Origin: Actinomycetales bacterium
GTDB taxonomy: Bacteria > Actinomycetota > Actinomycetes > Actinomycetales > Dermabacteraceae
NCBI GenBank assembly: GCA_012799425.1
Contig: JAAZLF010000306.1
Location: forward strand, 1-5,226
DNA: 5,226 nt
Direction: 5' to 3'
Under the pieces are notes generated by a model. That model was not told the origin of the DNA, searched no databases, and worked only from the letters and a program-made list of their open reading frames with translations. Positions within the stretch are counted from its first letter, which is position 1. Every line of letters begins with the position of its first letter. The position numbers and the translations under genes were made by a program. Positions 4,964 to 5,226 of the stretch are shown here, piece after piece.

Positions 4964-5226
4964 TCACACGCTGGGAACGACCAGGCCGGACGCGTTCTTC
5001 CGCGCGTTCTCGAACCGCGCCTGGACATCCGCCCAGTTCACGATGTTCCAGATCGCCTTGACGTAATCCGCCTTCACGTTCTGGTAATCGAGGTAGAAGG
5101 CGTGCTCCCACATATCCAGCTGGAACAGCGGGATCGTCGCCACCGGCACACCGTTCTGCTGATCGTAGAACTGCTCGATCACGAGCTTCCCACCCAGCGG
5201 CTCATACGCCAGCACCGCCCAGCCCG
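4964..5226 (-). CDS. sodA: Superoxide dismutase (Fe/Mn family), C-terminal part
   Basis: The last 86 residues of an Fe/Mn superoxide dismutase are visible; the gene enters from the right window edge. The enzyme converts superoxide to hydrogen peroxide and oxygen, normally in the cytoplasm. The diagnostic motif DMWEHAFYLDY supplies the third and fourth metal ligands (Asp and His), followed by KADYVKAIWNIVNWADV, typical of the C-terminal domain. The visible part begins with GWAVLAYEPLGGKL, the family's conserved Trp-containing strand. The Gln in YDQQNG is 15 residues before the metal-binding Asp. There it aligns with E. coli FeSOD Ala141 and MnSOD Gln146, so a Mn or cambialistic type is more likely than a strict Fe enzyme. 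The Gly/Gln position in the N-terminal domain that would test this lies outside the window. No start codon is present; the GTG at 5215-5213 is an internal valine. A hairpin terminator follows the stop codon. Confidence 0.95.
   Translation of the reverse strand, partial: GWAVLAYEPLGGKLVIEQFYDQQNGVPVATIPLFQLDMWEHAFYLDYQNVKADYVKAIWNIVNWADVQARFENARKNASGLVVPSV

Noticed and set aside
4783..5061. A 92-codon plus-strand open frame beginning in the gap and running into sod
   Set aside because: There is no ribosome binding site, the composition is Arg/Pro/Thr/His-rich, and its second part is antisense to the superoxide dismutase gene.

Overview
The window looks like chromosomal backbone of a high-GC Gram-positive actinobacterium. 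The support is the strong G/C bias of third codon positions, the UPF0182 and PPA1309 protein families sitting side by side, and the sequence style of the SSB and superoxide dismutase. The style recalls Micrococcales, perhaps Dermabacteraceae/Brachybacterium, but I name that group from protein resemblance only. No transposase, integrase, CRISPR array or phage gene is visible.

Layout, left to right. Positions 1-56 hold most of an initiator tRNA (anticodon CAT) on the minus strand, cut by the window edge, with its own promoter at 69-98 and a 20-bp operator-like palindrome just upstream at 112-131. A strong hairpin at 159-207 closes the large minus-strand gene at 229-3348, which encodes a 1039-residue UPF0182 membrane protein. 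A 152-bp divergent spacer follows, and then a PPA1309-family gene reads on the plus strand (3501-4034). This gene converges on a minus-strand single-stranded DNA-binding protein gene (4042-4530), with only 7 bp between the two stop codons. A 433-bp gene-free stretch (4531-4963) carries short palindromes, a pair of direct repeats and a hairpin terminator. The window ends inside the 3' part of a minus-strand Fe/Mn superoxide dismutase gene (4964 to past 5226).

The genes do not form one pathway. UPF0182 and PPA1309 are conserved actinobacterial neighbours of unknown function. The SSB acts in DNA metabolism and the superoxide dismutase in oxidative-stress defence. I found no convincing new multi-gene system. 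The points most worth a second look are the complete absence of TpA across the sod-ssb gap (and so of canonical -10 boxes), the operator-like palindrome before the initiator tRNA promoter, the nearly overlapping convergent gene ends, and the unusual C-terminal tails of the SSB and UPF0182 proteins.
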